Of a stretch of 64,000 nucleotides of DNA, positions 1 to 7,237 are shown piece by piece. The notes under the pieces were generated by a model. The model was not told the DNA's origin, did not search any database, and saw only the letters and a program-made list of their open reading frames with translations. The stretch's first letter is position 1. Each line of letters opens with the position of its first letter. Made by a program: the position numbers and the translations under genes. The DNA is from Bacteroidales bacterium (GTDB taxonomy: Bacteria > Bacteroidota > Bacteroidia > Bacteroidales > UBA932): NCBI GenBank assembly GCA_017477465.1, contig JAFUVU010000027.1, positions 62,001-126,000 of the forward strand. Direction: 5' to 3'.

Positions 1-233
1 TCAGGATTTGTCAAAGCTTTCAGAATCAGTTGCATGCCAACCTTGTGGTCTGCAATGGGGACGTCTGTCACTGTCTTTTCCTTGCCGGCGGGTGCATACT
101 GAAGAATGCCGGCGGGGAGGCCGATTTTTTCGGCAATGCCTTTTGCGATTACGTCATAGACTTCGTCGCTTTTCATGTCCAGAAGCTGGTACTTGATGGA
201 CGAACTGCCGCAATTGATAACGAGAATAATCAT
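1..233 (-). CDS. ackA: Acetate kinase, N-terminal part (cut by window edge)
   Basis: Acetate kinase interconverts acetate plus ATP and acetyl phosphate plus ADP in the cytoplasm, and in fermenting anaerobes makes ATP from acetyl phosphate. The leftward frame begins at the ATG at 231-233 with MIILVINCGSSSIKYQL, the hallmark first beta-strand and phosphate loop (NCGSSSxK) of the acetokinase family. About 77 residues are present before the window ends, so the active-site Arg, His and Asp residues lie outside. The gene is divergent from the ComEC gene, and a good -7 box sits 34 nt upstream. A partner phosphotransacetylase gene is not visible. Family assignment is firm from the N-terminus alone. 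Confidence 0.93.
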   Translation of the reverse strand, partial: MIILVINCGSSSIKYQLLDMKSDEVYDVIAKGIAEKIGLPAGILQYAPAGKEKTVTDVPIADHKVGMQLILKALTNP

Positions 234-266
234 ATATCGAATAAATTAATTTTACTTAAGGCCGTG

Positions 267-274
267 CAAAGATA
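267..274 (-). promoter_or_regulatory. Putative -7 promoter box for ackA
   Basis: The leftward strand reads TATCTTTG, an exact match to the Bacteroidota -7 consensus TAnnTTTG. It lies 34 nt before the ackA start codon. I see no clear -33 TTTG at the expected distance, so the call rests on the -7 box and position. Confidence 0.5.
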
Positions 275-297
275 CGAAATTATTACTAATTTCGCAC

Positions 298-1383
298 ATG
301 GCTTGCGAAGGGAAAAGCATAGAGGCGCTATCGATAGTGTTTACGCTGGGAATCGCGATGGGAACGCTCCTGTTCCCGCCGCATTCCACCACGCCCGGAA
401 GCCTTCTCCTGCCACTAGTCGCCCTCCCCGTCCTCCTTAAGGGACCCATTCTCAATCTGCCGGAGCGCCAGGCTACAGGGATAATACTGCTGACCTATAT
501 GCTGCTCGGCATGTTCTGCGCTTCCATGGCCGATATTCCCGCGGCGGAGTTCAGTTCGCCGATAGAAGACCTGGCCGCAAAGGCCGTATCCAGACTGCGC
601 GCTTTTATCGGCTCATTGCCATTCAGCAATGCCGATACTGCGCCGCTGCTGAAGGCGCTCCTGACCGGCGACCGCAGCGGTCTATCGGCCCAGACGGTAG
701 CCGTATTCCGCGGGAGCGGGGCATCGCACCTTTTGGCTCTGTCGGGCTTACACATCGGCATTATCTATCTGATTTTCGATAAGTTGACTTGGATTGTCGG
801 GCGCAGCGGGCCTGCCCGTGCAATACGTTTTGGACTCATTGTGAGCGGGGCGCTTTTCTTCACTCTGATGACCGGCGCAGGGCCATCCATCGTACGGGCC
901 TTCCTGTTCATCCTCATCAACGAGACGCTACGCCTTCTGAATCGGCCCAGAAAAGCCGTCCGGGTGCTGTGCCTGGCACTTTTCATTCAGCTCGTGCTGG
1001 ATCCGTCGGCAATTAAGAGCGTCGGCTTTCAATTGTCTTACCTTGCCATGGCCGGCATTTTCCTGCTGTACCCGCTTCTGGAAAGCTGGTACCCCGGCGG
1101 AAAAAGCTTCAATCCGCTTCGCCGGATATGGCAGGCGGCTGCGCTCAGCATTAGCTGTCAAGTGTTTACCGCTCCCCTCGCCTGGTACCGCTTCCACAGC
1201 TTCCCGCGCTTTTTCCTCATCACCAACCTCCTGGCCAGTCCCCTGACCACAGCCCTCATCGGCGTTGCCGTCTGCACTCTGGCGCTATCCTCCATCGGCC
1301 TGTGCCCCCCTCTCCTCCTGCAAGCCACAGACCTCCTCTCCACCCTCCTCCAAACCACCCTGACAATAATCAGCACCCTCTGA
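298..1383 (+). CDS. Short ComEC/Rec2-family membrane protein
   Basis: This 361-residue polytopic membrane protein matches the central competence domain of ComEC/Rec2, the inner-membrane channel that carries transforming DNA into the cytoplasm. The family signature is the segment HLLALSGLHIGIIYLIF near residues 142-158, followed by several hydrophobic helices to the C-terminus. It lacks the N-terminal OB-fold (DUF4131) region and the C-terminal metallo-beta-lactamase-like nuclease domain of full-length ComEC proteins (usually 650-750 residues). The start is the ATG at 298; a weak -7-like TAATTTCG is only 3 nt upstream, so the start could be leaderless or lie further in. The gene is convergent with apbE and shares a bidirectional terminator with it. 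Whether this short form still supports DNA uptake cannot be told. Confidence 0.8.
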   Translation: MACEGKSIEALSIVFTLGIAMGTLLFPPHSTTPGSLLLPLVALPVLLKGPILNLPERQATGIILLTYMLLGMFCASMADIPAAEFSSPIEDLAAKAVSRLRAFIGSLPFSNADTAPLLKALLTGDRSGLSAQTVAVFRGSGASHLLALSGLHIGIIYLIFDKLTWIVGRSGPARAIRFGLIVSGALFFTLMTGAGPSIVRAFLFILINETLRLLNRPRKAVRVLCLALFIQLVLDPSAIKSVGFQLSYLAMAGIFLLYPLLESWYPGGKSFNPLRRIWQAAALSISCQVFTAPLAWYRFHSFPRFFLITNLLASPLTTALIGVAVCTLALSSIGLCPPLLLQATDLLSTLLQTTLTIISTL

Positions 1384-1421
1384 CCCTCGGCACGCAACTC
1401 CCTGACACTCAACAATATCCT

Positions 1422-1456
1422 AAAATCAAGTGTGGCAAAAAGTCACACTTGATTTT
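1422..1456. terminator. Bidirectional intrinsic terminator between comEC and apbE
   Basis: A perfect 13-bp inverted repeat, AAAATCAAGTGTG at 1422-1434 and CACACTTGATTTT at 1444-1456, encloses a 9-nt loop. The outer AAAA/TTTT gives a T-run on both strands, as expected between two convergent genes. Confidence 0.85.
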
Positions 1457-1493
1457 CACAAGTCGCTGTGGGATAAGCGGTTACGTGTCGAGG

Positions 1494-2525
1494 TTATTGT
1501 TGGAGGGTGAAGCCTGGGGTGGTCCATTCCGAGAGGGTGCCGTCAGGGAGAGCCGTGATAAGGCAGCCTTCCAGAGAAGGATCTTCGAGGAGGAGTTTCT
1601 GCGCCTCCTCCAGGCCGACGACCATGCACCAGGTGGCCACGGCATCGGCAGTAGCGGCGCTTTGGGCCGATACAACAGTGGCACTGAGAAGGTTATGCTG
1701 CACGGGATAGCCGCTGCGAGGGTCGATGGTGTGCGCATACTTCTTCCCGTCCTTGATATAGAATTTGCGGTAATTGCCGGACGTGACGATCCCGGCGGGC
1801 TTGCCGGAAGACGACCAGATGCCGCTCAGCCCTTCCGAGCCTGCCTCCGCCCCAGCGGGCTGGTCCACCGGGCGGTCGATGCCCACGGCCCAGGGTTTGC
1901 CGGAAGGATTGAGCCCGTCACACCAAATCTCGCCGATATCGACAAGCATATCCTTAATGCCCAGACCGTACAAGTATCGGGCAATAATGTCGCAGCTAAA
2001 TCCTTGAGCTATAGCATTATAATTAAGCCGAGGGAAGCCGAGGGCCGATGGATCCACAATCCCGTCCTTCACCGACAATTCCGACGGCAGATGCGACATC
2101 CCGCAAAGCCCCTTCAGGCTGTCCACCTGAGCGGCCGATGGAAAATTCTTGTTGCGGAAACCGAAGCCCCATGCGTCATACAGCGGACCGGCGGCAAAAT
2201 CCAGGGCTCCCCCACTTTTTTGCCACCAACGGTAAGCTTCGCGGTACATGTCAAGGAACAGCGGCGTTGCGGGAACCGGATCGCCTGCATTGAAACGCGA
2301 GAGGAGCGAACGCTTGTTATACCCCGACAGCGTAGTGTCAATCTGCAGCAGCAAAGCCTCCACGCTGTCCTTAAGGGCCGATGCAGGAAGTTCCACGCCG
2401 GCCATGTTCACTTTAACGGTATATGTGCCGCCCTGGGCGTAACCGTTGATTTGCACATAACGGCTGCCGCCACGGCCGCAAGAAGCAAGCGCAAGGGCTA
2501 ATAATATCGGCAGTATCTTTCTCAT
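1494..2525 (-). CDS. apbE: FAD:protein FMN transferase, ApbE lipoprotein
   Basis: ApbE attaches FMN covalently to threonines of exported flavoproteins such as Na+-NQR and Rnf subunits, outside the cytoplasmic membrane. The 343-residue product starts with a lipoprotein signal (lipobox LASC, Cys16). The body shows the family blocks: an INGYAQGGTYTVK beta-strand, the segment LNYNAIAQGFSCDIIARYL, VDIGEIWCDG, and a C-terminal AHTIDPRSGYPV followed by SAATADAVATWCMVVG, which carries the metal-binding Asp/Thr region. The usual VDIGGE reads VDIGE here, one glycine short. The gene is monocistronic, convergent with comEC and divergent from the FISUMP gene. No obvious target flavoprotein is in the window. 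Confidence 0.93.
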   Translation of the reverse strand: MRKILPILLALALASCGRGGSRYVQINGYAQGGTYTVKVNMAGVELPASALKDSVEALLLQIDTTLSGYNKRSLLSRFNAGDPVPATPLFLDMYREAYRWWQKSGGALDFAAGPLYDAWGFGFRNKNFPSAAQVDSLKGLCGMSHLPSELSVKDGIVDPSALGFPRLNYNAIAQGFSCDIIARYLYGLGIKDMLVDIGEIWCDGLNPSGKPWAVGIDRPVDQPAGAEAGSEGLSGIWSSSGKPAGIVTSGNYRKFYIKDGKKYAHTIDPRSGYPVQHNLLSATVVSAQSAATADAVATWCMVVGLEEAQKLLLEDPSLEGCLITALPDGTLSEWTTPGFTLQQ

Positions 2526-2579
2526 CCTGGCAAGAAATTTGTGCTAATTTACAAAAAAATACCGATATTTGTAGAATAC

Positions 2580-2658
2580 AAAAATAACCTGCTTCATAAG
2601 CGACATTTGCCCGGAATAGGGTCGCGCAGCGACTGGAGCGTTGAAGCGGGTTATTTTT
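2580..2658. repeat. Long imperfect inverted repeat in the divergent apbE/FISUMP promoter region
   Basis: Arms AAAAATAACCTGCTTC (2580-2595) and GAAGCGGGTTATTTTT (2643-2658) match at 15 of 16 positions, and the single difference is a G-U pair in RNA. The 47-nt interior has its own small hairpin (GTCGC/GCGAC around 2621-2633). It could be a 5' leader structure of the rightward gene, an attenuator, or a copy of a dispersed repeat. Confidence 0.55.
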
Positions 2659-2680
2659 GCAAGCTTTATAACTGACAGAT

Positions 2681-3625
2681 ATGACAAAAAAGATATTTTG
2701 GTATTTGGCCGCCTGCACCGCTCTTATAGCCAGCGGATGCAAAAAGGACGATAGTAGCACCTCGCTCCCCAGTTTAAGCGGCCTAAGCATCTCAAGCGCA
2801 CCCACTTACGTCTCTGTAGGAGACAAACTGACATTCCACCCTACCGCATCCAATGTCGCCGCTTCGGTCGATAAAGATCCCGGAACCCTTGGCATGTACT
2901 GGCAGGTGAACACAGCAAAAAGAGACACCCTTACAAAAGACATCAAGCAAAGCATGCCCGATTTCACATACCGCGTGGACACCCTAGGCAGCTACGTGGT
3001 GTATTGCTATGTATATGCCGAAAATGGAAGTTATTACAGTGCATCGGCCAGTGCCTCTTTCAAAGCAATCGATCCGGCCACGGCCATCACAGGCATTGCA
3101 AAAGTTAATCCTGTGACACTGGACGGCAACACCTACCCCAGCACGACAGCCGGCGGTAAAACATGGCTTGGAGCAAACCTCTACGGCACATCGGCAGGCG
3201 TCCCCTATCTGGACTGCGCAGTAATGGATTCAGTTTACGGCCGATATTACACCTGGGAAGAAGCTCAGACAGCATGCCCCTCGGGCTGGCACCTCCCGTC
3301 GGCAGAAGAGTTTGACCAATGCCTGGGAACAGACTCCGGAGCCCTGATGGTAAACGCCAATTTCGAAGACGACAACCTCTGGGAATACTGGTCCAATGTA
3401 ACAATCACCAATTCCCTGTCTTTCAACGCAATCCCCGCAGGATATACAGATTTAAACAACAAGGGAACTTTCGCTGGGCATAAAGAATATGCCTGCTGGT
3501 GGACATCCACCAAGGATGAAGACCTGGGCTGCTTCCGTTACATCTATGAGAAACAGGAAGAAATACAAAAGGGCAAAGGTGACATTAAAACCCTCGCCCT
3601 TAACGTACGCTGCGTAAAAGATTAG
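2681..3625 (+). CDS. FISUMP-domain lipoprotein
   Basis: A 314-residue predicted surface or periplasmic lipoprotein. A signal peptide ends in the lipobox IASGC (Cys20), followed by KKDD, a charged stretch typical of Bacteroidota lipoproteins. Residues about 30-125 look like an Ig/PKD-type beta-sandwich. The C-terminal half is a FISUMP domain (Fibrobacter succinogenes major paralogous domain): a WLGANL block, YGRYYTWEEAQTACPSGWHLP (a split CPSGWHLP signature), then WWTSTKDED and a terminal LNVRCVKD. FISUMP domains occur in secreted proteins of Bacteroidota and Fibrobacterota and resemble C-type-lectin or formylglycine-enzyme folds; their role is unknown. The stop codon overlaps the convergent LolA-like gene by 4 nt, with no terminator between them. 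Confidence 0.85.
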   Translation: MTKKIFWYLAACTALIASGCKKDDSSTSLPSLSGLSISSAPTYVSVGDKLTFHPTASNVAASVDKDPGTLGMYWQVNTAKRDTLTKDIKQSMPDFTYRVDTLGSYVVYCYVYAENGSYYSASASASFKAIDPATAITGIAKVNPVTLDGNTYPSTTAGGKTWLGANLYGTSAGVPYLDCAVMDSVYGRYYTWEEAQTACPSGWHLPSAEEFDQCLGTDSGALMVNANFEDDNLWEYWSNVTITNSLSFNAIPAGYTDLNNKGTFAGHKEYACWWTSTKDEDLGCFRYIYEKQEEIQKGKGDIKTLALNVRCVKD

Positions 3626-4149
3626 CGCAGATCCGTGATAATATAAGAAGAAGGAAGCGATTTCTCATCTACCGAGAAGTCGCTTTTTCCTTGCGGCTCG
3701 CAGTAGACTATGTCCTTGAGGATAAAGCGTGCTCGTGTCTCATCGTCCAGCGTTAGGGTTACGTCCAGAGCATCGGCGGCCTGACTGTTCACTTTTATTT
3801 TGTCAAGGTAGTTCTTATAGGATGCGATGAAAAGGGCGGGATTTGTAAAAAGGTCTTCCTTTTCCACGGTTTCTATCACCATTTCCTTGGCACCTTCGTC
3901 AAGGGTCCAGCGGGTTGTGCCGTTGCTGACCACCTTCAGGTCAAGCCCTTCCAGGGTGTAGTCGTTGCCTTCCACCACTACGTTGCCGTCCGTTACCGGG
4001 GTAAAATCGGCCCCTTTTTGGGAAAGGCTGTAGGTATAGTGGAAAGTGACGCGATGCCCCTCTACCTTGTCAAGAAGAGGGATGCGTCCCTGGGCAAAAG
4101 CGCCCAGAGAGATGGCTGCGAGGGCCGATATCAACAGAAAACGTCTCAT
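3622..4149 (-). CDS. LolA-like outer-membrane lipoprotein carrier protein
   Basis: A 175-residue secreted protein with a cleavable signal (MRRFLLISALAAISLGAFAQ). The remainder has the open beta-barrel pattern of the LolA/LolB superfamily: an early amphipathic block, a GNVVVEGNDYTLEGLDLKVV hairpin, then TRWTLDEGAKEMVIETVE, the 'trigger strand plus statement of the exported peptide' region seen in Bacteroidota LolA proteins. LolA carries lipoproteins through the periplasm to the outer membrane. It follows ftsK directly (TAATG overlap), an order common in this phylum. Sequence conservation in this group is weak, so carrier function is inferred from fold and context. Confidence 0.75.
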   Translation of the reverse strand: MRRFLLISALAAISLGAFAQGRIPLLDKVEGHRVTFHYTYSLSQKGADFTPVTDGNVVVEGNDYTLEGLDLKVVSNGTTRWTLDEGAKEMVIETVEKEDLFTNPALFIASYKNYLDKIKVNSQAADALDVTLTLDDETRARFILKDIVYCEPQGKSDFSVDEKSLPSSYIITDLR

Positions 4150-6551
4150 TACTGCATAAAGTGCCGGAGGATTTCCTCCAATTCCGCGATGTCTTTCACC
4201 AGCACTTCGCGCGGCTTGGCCCCGTTCTGAGGGCCCACTATGCCTGCGGCTTCCAGCTGGTCCATCACCCTTCCTGCTTTTGCATATCCCATGCCAAGCT
4301 TGCGCTGAAGGTCGGAAGTAGAGCCGCGTTGGTTCAAAACCACGGTCCGCGCTGCTTCTTCGAAGCGGTCGTCCAGGGACTTCATATCAACCATGCCGCT
4401 GACACCGTCTTCGCCTTCGGCCGGGGCGGGCTCGGGCAGATAATAAGGCGTATTATAACTCTTCTGGTAGCCAATCTGATCACCGACAGCCTTGGTAAGG
4501 GAGACAATCTCATCGTTGCCGATGAATGCGCACTGCACGCGTTCCATCTCCACGCCGCTGTACAGCAGCATATCGCCGCGGCCGATGAGCTTATCGGCAC
4601 CCGGCTGGTCCAGGATAGTGGCGGAATCGATGCGGGAAGTGACGCGGAAAGCGATACGCATGGGGAAGTTGGCCTTGATTAGGCCGGTGATGACATCCAC
4701 CGTAGGCCTCTGCGTTGCAAGAATCACGTGCAGGCCGGCGGCGCGGCCCTTCTGGGCCAGACGGATGACAGAGGTGGTGATGCTGCGCGCCAGAGCCTTG
4801 GATTCCGGGCCGGCGCCTACGCTCATGGTAAGGTCGGCATACTCATCTATCACAACGACGATGTAAGGGAGGAAGTGGTGTCCTTCGTCACTGCGGAGGT
4901 GATGCTCCTTCCACTTGTTGTTGTAGAGCTTGATATTATTCACAAACGCTTTGGACAGAAGCTCATAGCGGGCATCCATCTCTACGCACAGAGACTGCAG
5001 GACAGCCGCGGCATCCTTGGCGTTTTTGACGATGGCCTTGTCCTGTTCTTCCTGCTCGCTGCCGGCGTTGGGAAGAACTGCCAGATAATGGTGAAGCAGG
5101 CGCCCGTAAGAGGAGAATTCCACCATCTTCGGGTCCACGAAGACGAACTTCAGTTCCGAGGGGTGCTTCGAATACAGCAGAGAAGCCACTATAACATTGA
5201 GGCCCACGGATTTACCCTGCTTGGTGGCGCCGGCGACAAGAAGGTGCGGAGCGTCGGCCAGGTCGAACACTTTCACCTGCTGCGAAATGGTGTAGCCGAT
5301 TGCGACCGGCAGTTCCGCATTGCTTTCGCGGAAGGCTGCGTCGTTAAGAAGGGATTTAAGCGGGACGATGGAGGCCTTGTCGTTGGCCACCTCAATGCCT
5401 ACTGAATCCGACAGAGTGGTAATGCGCACCCCGCGGGCATTCAGGCTTATTCCGATGTCCTCCTGCAATTGCTTGATTGCCGATATCTTAACGCCGGGAG
5501 CCGGATATACCTTATACAGCGTAACAGTGGGGCCGACGATGGCCGTAACATCACGGACCTGAATCTTATAGCTGGCCAGGGTGTTGCGGATTTTGGTGTT
5601 GTTGCGCACCAGCTCGTCCTGGGACACCTCGTGGCGGGCATTCAGATAGTCGCCCAGAATGCTTAATTCCGGAGTTTTGTATTTAGGAAGGCCGTCCGGC
5701 GGATCCAGGCGGTTGTCGATGGGCTTCAAAGGCTCCTTGACTTCCTGCTGCAGGGTATCGTCGGTTACTATGTTGATGCCGCCTTCCTCTTCGGCCTCGG
5801 CTTCCTCTTTTTCAGGTTTTTTGATGCGTGGCCGATGCTCATGAGGGACAGTGGGAGACGTGACAAACTCCGGAGCCACAGGCACTTCCTCTACATCTTC
5901 TTCCTGCGATGGCGTTTCTTCGGGGGTGAAGGTATCGACAGTTTCAAACGGAGCTTCGCTTACGGGGTCCGGACCGGCAGGTTCGGGCTTTTTGCCCATA
6001 AGCCAGGAGCTGAAGCGATTGCTCATGCAATAGCCCCAAGCTGCCGACAAAGCCAAGAGGATGATAATAGTTACAATCTCCCCTACCTTGGCCAAAAGCA
6101 TCCCCGTAAAGGCTGCTCCCGCACGGCCGCCAAGACCGCCGCCAAAGGCGTACTCACATGACGAAAAAACGCCGATGAGCGCGAGAATCCAGGACAGCAG
6201 AAAAGACAGCGTAAGGGTGCCGAAGAACCATTTTTTCAAGTTTATGCGGCAGCCTTTCCAGAACAGCTTTACGCACCAGGCTATGAGAAAAGCCACGATG
6301 CAGAAAGCCGCAAGGCCGAAAGCGTCGGTAACCAGGGCATGGCCGATGGAAAGGCCGGAAGATGCGGCGGCGTTTTCCACATTGCCGCCAGCATTAAGGG
6401 CACTCTGGTCCTGACGCCAAGTAAAGACATAAGAAGTGACCGACACCGCTACCCAAATCGTCACGATTAGCAGAACGGCCATGCCGGCAAAGCGGTAGCC
6501 CGCCCTGGCGCGATCGCTGAGTCCTTTCCAATATTTCGTTATCGGATTCAT
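4149..6551 (-). CDS. ftsK: DNA translocase FtsK/SpoIIIE
   Basis: FtsK is the septal DNA pump that clears chromosome termini and activates XerCD at dif. The 800-residue protein has four N-terminal membrane helices (about residues 24-45, 74-98, 109-131 and 150-173), an acidic Pro-rich linker to about residue 290, and the motor. Walker A is GATKQGKSV with Lys447, a phylum variant of GTTGSGKSV; Walker B is VVVIDEYADL with Asp569. A winged-helix gamma domain (about 720-795; TSDLQRKLGMGYAKAGRVMDQLE) reads polar DNA motifs. The linker is much shorter than in E. coli FtsK. The start overlaps the upstream DUF4290 stop (ATGA), so the gene sits inside a five-gene leftward operon. Confidence 0.96.
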   Translation of the reverse strand: MNPITKYWKGLSDRARAGYRFAGMAVLLIVTIWVAVSVTSYVFTWRQDQSALNAGGNVENAAASSGLSIGHALVTDAFGLAAFCIVAFLIAWCVKLFWKGCRINLKKWFFGTLTLSFLLSWILALIGVFSSCEYAFGGGLGGRAGAAFTGMLLAKVGEIVTIIILLALSAAWGYCMSNRFSSWLMGKKPEPAGPDPVSEAPFETVDTFTPEETPSQEEDVEEVPVAPEFVTSPTVPHEHRPRIKKPEKEEAEAEEEGGINIVTDDTLQQEVKEPLKPIDNRLDPPDGLPKYKTPELSILGDYLNARHEVSQDELVRNNTKIRNTLASYKIQVRDVTAIVGPTVTLYKVYPAPGVKISAIKQLQEDIGISLNARGVRITTLSDSVGIEVANDKASIVPLKSLLNDAAFRESNAELPVAIGYTISQQVKVFDLADAPHLLVAGATKQGKSVGLNVIVASLLYSKHPSELKFVFVDPKMVEFSSYGRLLHHYLAVLPNAGSEQEEQDKAIVKNAKDAAAVLQSLCVEMDARYELLSKAFVNNIKLYNNKWKEHHLRSDEGHHFLPYIVVVIDEYADLTMSVGAGPESKALARSITTSVIRLAQKGRAAGLHVILATQRPTVDVITGLIKANFPMRIAFRVTSRIDSATILDQPGADKLIGRGDMLLYSGVEMERVQCAFIGNDEIVSLTKAVGDQIGYQKSYNTPYYLPEPAPAEGEDGVSGMVDMKSLDDRFEEAARTVVLNQRGSTSDLQRKLGMGYAKAGRVMDQLEAAGIVGPQNGAKPREVLVKDIAELEEILRHFMQ

Positions 6552-7222
6552 TTCTTGCCTTTTTTACCCCGGAAATTACGGTTGAATTTGCCGTTTTTGC
6601 CATTTCCCTGTCCAAAACCAAGGTTCATGCCCGGACGGGAGAAGGAAGCATCGGCCGATATTTTGCTTAGCTGAATGCCTTCCGGGACTTTGACACGGCC
6701 GCCGGAAAGGCGCTCGATATCCTGGAAAATCGTGGCATCGGCCACTGTGTCTTTATTCCAGATAAGATACTGCTGGCGCATGTAGATGGCCAGGGAACGG
6801 ATCATGGCTGTTTTCACCTCTCCTTCCGGCTCCGAGGCTATCAGATCCAGTATGCTTTCTATGTTGCGGCCGTAGTGGCGGGCACGGATTGGCTTTGTGT
6901 TCAGAGGAATAGGATCCGGACGGCTGTTTACCACCTCCGGAACAGGCTTGGGATAAGGGGAATCTACGTCCAGATCGTAATCCGCTATAATGAACAGATG
7001 GTCCCAGAGTTTTTGGGCGAAGTTTTCCTGCTGGTGCACCTGGGGGTTCAGGCTTTCCATCACCTTTACCACGGCATACGCCTGCTGGGTGCGCTTTTCC
7101 TTGTCCGGGATTTGCTTTAGCTGTTCTACCATGTGCAGCACATTGCGGCCATACTCAGGCATTTGCAGCTTTTCGACTTCTGTATTGTAATATAGCTTGA
7201 TTGTATTCTCACTGGCTTCCAT
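6548..7222 (-). CDS. DUF4290 protein, conserved in Bacteroidota
   Basis: A cytoplasmic protein of about 224 residues belonging to DUF4290, a family largely confined to Bacteroidota and without an assigned function. The N-terminal two thirds carry the family's charged helical core (YNTEVEKLQMPEYGRNVLHMV, a split family signature, then LWDHLFIIADYDLDVD and ARHYGRNIESI). The last 35 residues are disordered and rich in Gly, Asn and Lys (FNRNFRGKKGKK), which suggests nucleic-acid contact. I prefer the ATG at 7220-7222; an in-frame GTG two codons earlier (7226-7228) is possible. It lies between the AddA-like gene and ftsK with a 4-nt overlap to ftsK, so a link to chromosome maintenance is plausible but only inferred. 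Confidence 0.88.
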   Translation of the reverse strand: MEASENTIKLYYNTEVEKLQMPEYGRNVLHMVEQLKQIPDKEKRTQQAYAVVKVMESLNPQVHQQENFAQKLWDHLFIIADYDLDVDSPYPKPVPEVVNSRPDPIPLNTKPIRARHYGRNIESILDLIASEPEGEVKTAMIRSLAIYMRQQYLIWNKDTVADATIFQDIERLSGGRVKVPEGIQLSKISADASFSRPGMNLGFGQGNGKNGKFNRNFRGKKGKK

Positions 7223-7237
7223 AGACACAAAATAAAA

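Noticed and set aside
30..440. A rightward frame overlapping ackA and comEC
   Set aside because: It is antisense to the conserved acetate kinase start and out of frame with comEC, with no domain.
1302..2501. A 399-codon rightward open frame across apbE
   Set aside because: It runs antisense to a clear ApbE gene with all its motifs, has Arg/Pro-rich composition with no recognisable domain, and arises from GC-rich codon structure.
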